NCBI RefSeq assembly: GCF_040149665.1
Contig: NZ_JBEFLP010000001.1
Location: forward strand, 1,984,001-2,048,000
Direction of reading: 5' to 3'
Origin: Sulfitobacter sp. HNIBRBA3233
Lineage (GTDB): Bacteria; Pseudomonadota; Alphaproteobacteria; Rhodobacterales; Rhodobacteraceae
Length of the DNA: 64,000 nucleotides
In this document: positions 63,575 to 64,000 of the stretch, piece after piece
Layout of the letters: every line of letters starts with the position of its first letter
Position numbering within the stretch: position 1 is the stretch's first letter
The notes under the pieces: generated by a model
Told to the model about the DNA's origin: nothing
Databases searched by the model: none
The model's input: the letters and a program-made list of their open reading frames with translations, nothing else
Position numbers and translations under genes: made by a program

Positions 63575-64000
63575 CTAGATCAGCCCCGCGTGGCGCAGAC
63601 CTGCGTCCACCAGCGCGCGGGTGCTGTCGCTGAGACCGGTCAGGGGCAGACGCACCTCTTCCGAACACAGCCCCAGACGCGACATCGCGTATTTCACACC
63701 GACAAGACCCGGCTCGGCAAAGATCGCCTTGTGCAGCGGCATCAGCAGGTCCTGAATGTTCAGCGCCGTTGCGTAGTCGCCCTTGGCGCAGGCTGCCTGC
63801 ATCTCTGCCAGCAGCTTCGGTGCGACATTCGCCGTCACCGAGATGCAGCCGACCCCGCCCTGCGCGTTGAAGCCGTGGGCTGTCGCATCCTCGCCCGACA
63901 GCTGGATGAAATCGCGCCCGCAGGTCAGGCGTGTGTCACAGACGCGCGCCAGATCGCCTGTCGCGTCCTTGACGCCGACGATCCGCTCCAGCTTGGCCAG
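63575..64000 (-). CDS. dapA: 4-hydroxy-tetrahydrodipicolinate synthase (DapA), truncated by the window edge
   Basis: The C-terminal 141 residues of a DapA-family protein; the 5' part lies beyond 64000. The Schiff-base lysine motif GVKDATGD is at the edge, followed by [29 protein letters not shown] and a typical C-terminal helical region. Genuine DapA makes the first lysine/diaminopimelate intermediate. A related aldolase of the same family is possible because the N-terminus is not visible. Confidence 0.88.
   Translation of the reverse strand: MAKLERIVGVKDATGDLARVCDTRLTCGRDFIQLSGEDATAHGFNAQGGVGCISVTANVAPKLLAEMQAACAKGDYATALNIQDLLMPLHKAIFAEPGLVGVKYAMSRLGLCSEEVRLPLTGLSDSTRALVDAGLRHAGLI

Overview
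The window is GC-rich, densely coding alphaproteobacterial chromosome. It is most likely a marine member of the Roseobacter group (Rhodobacteraceae). The signs are a complete taurine-to-sulfate locus (tauABC, tpa, tauR, xsc, soeABC), L-malyl-CoA lyase, a COQ9/rpsU divergent pair, a TIGR02300 'FYDLN' acidic protein, TRAP transport, and an imuA-imuB-dnaE2 cassette behind a GTTC-N7-GTTC SOS box. I see no integrase, transposase, phage gene or CRISPR array.

Layout. 0-4.2 kb: an acyl-CoA ligase and a thiolase converge on a bioMNY biotin ECF transporter. 4.3-12.3 kb: COQ9, rpsU, a tandem SpoIIAA-like protein, an MBL hydrolase, an AldR-type regulator divergent from alanine dehydrogenase, a CDF transporter, MscL, a Nu-class GST, a methyltransferase and YtoQ. 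12.3-19 kb: pheT, pheS, rplT, rpmI and pyk, all on the minus strand, with a GFA gene opposed to them. 19-23.2 kb: DUF1244, then a minus-strand D-amino-acid group (D-amino-acid transaminase, an exonuclease, dgcA, dgcN) that fits the N-acetyl route of D-glutamate catabolism. 23.4-30.3 kb: L-malyl-CoA lyase, a nonsense-broken Lrp gene beside a LysE exporter, accA and several small housekeeping genes. 30.4-30.8 kb: tRNA-Ala(GGC), whose 3' half and downstream flank are tandemly duplicated. 30.9-39.7 kb: an oxidoreductase, then a minus-strand metabolic locus (MatB-like synthetase, glycerate kinase, LysR, DUF1445 protein, TRAP DctPQM) of unknown substrate. 39.8-45.8 kb: the SOS mutagenesis genes dnaE2, imuB and imuA. 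45.9-48.1 kb: a DEAD-box helicase. 48.2-63.0 kb: the taurine locus. 63.0-64 kb: an acetyltransferase and a dapA gene cut by the window edge.

How the taurine locus works. TauABC imports taurine. Tpa transaminates it with pyruvate to sulfoacetaldehyde and alanine. Xsc turns sulfoacetaldehyde plus phosphate into acetyl phosphate and sulfite. An acetate kinase, translationally coupled to xsc, can take ATP from acetyl phosphate. SoeABC oxidises sulfite to sulfate at the membrane. Alanine dehydrogenase (7.7 kb) could return alanine to pyruvate and release ammonium. TauR (MocR family) probably controls the locus: paired CTGGCCCTA-type or CTGGACCTAA-type repeats, 22-23 bp apart, lie in front of tpa, tauR and xsc.

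The least explained items are: a 37-bp element repeated in two intergenic regions 10 kb apart, upstream of ytoQ and dgcA; the tRNA-Ala partial tandem duplication; a TauC permease carrying a cadherin-like insert; a biotin-linked thiolase that has lost one catalytic cysteine; and the DUF1445/TRAP/MatB/glycerate-kinase locus.
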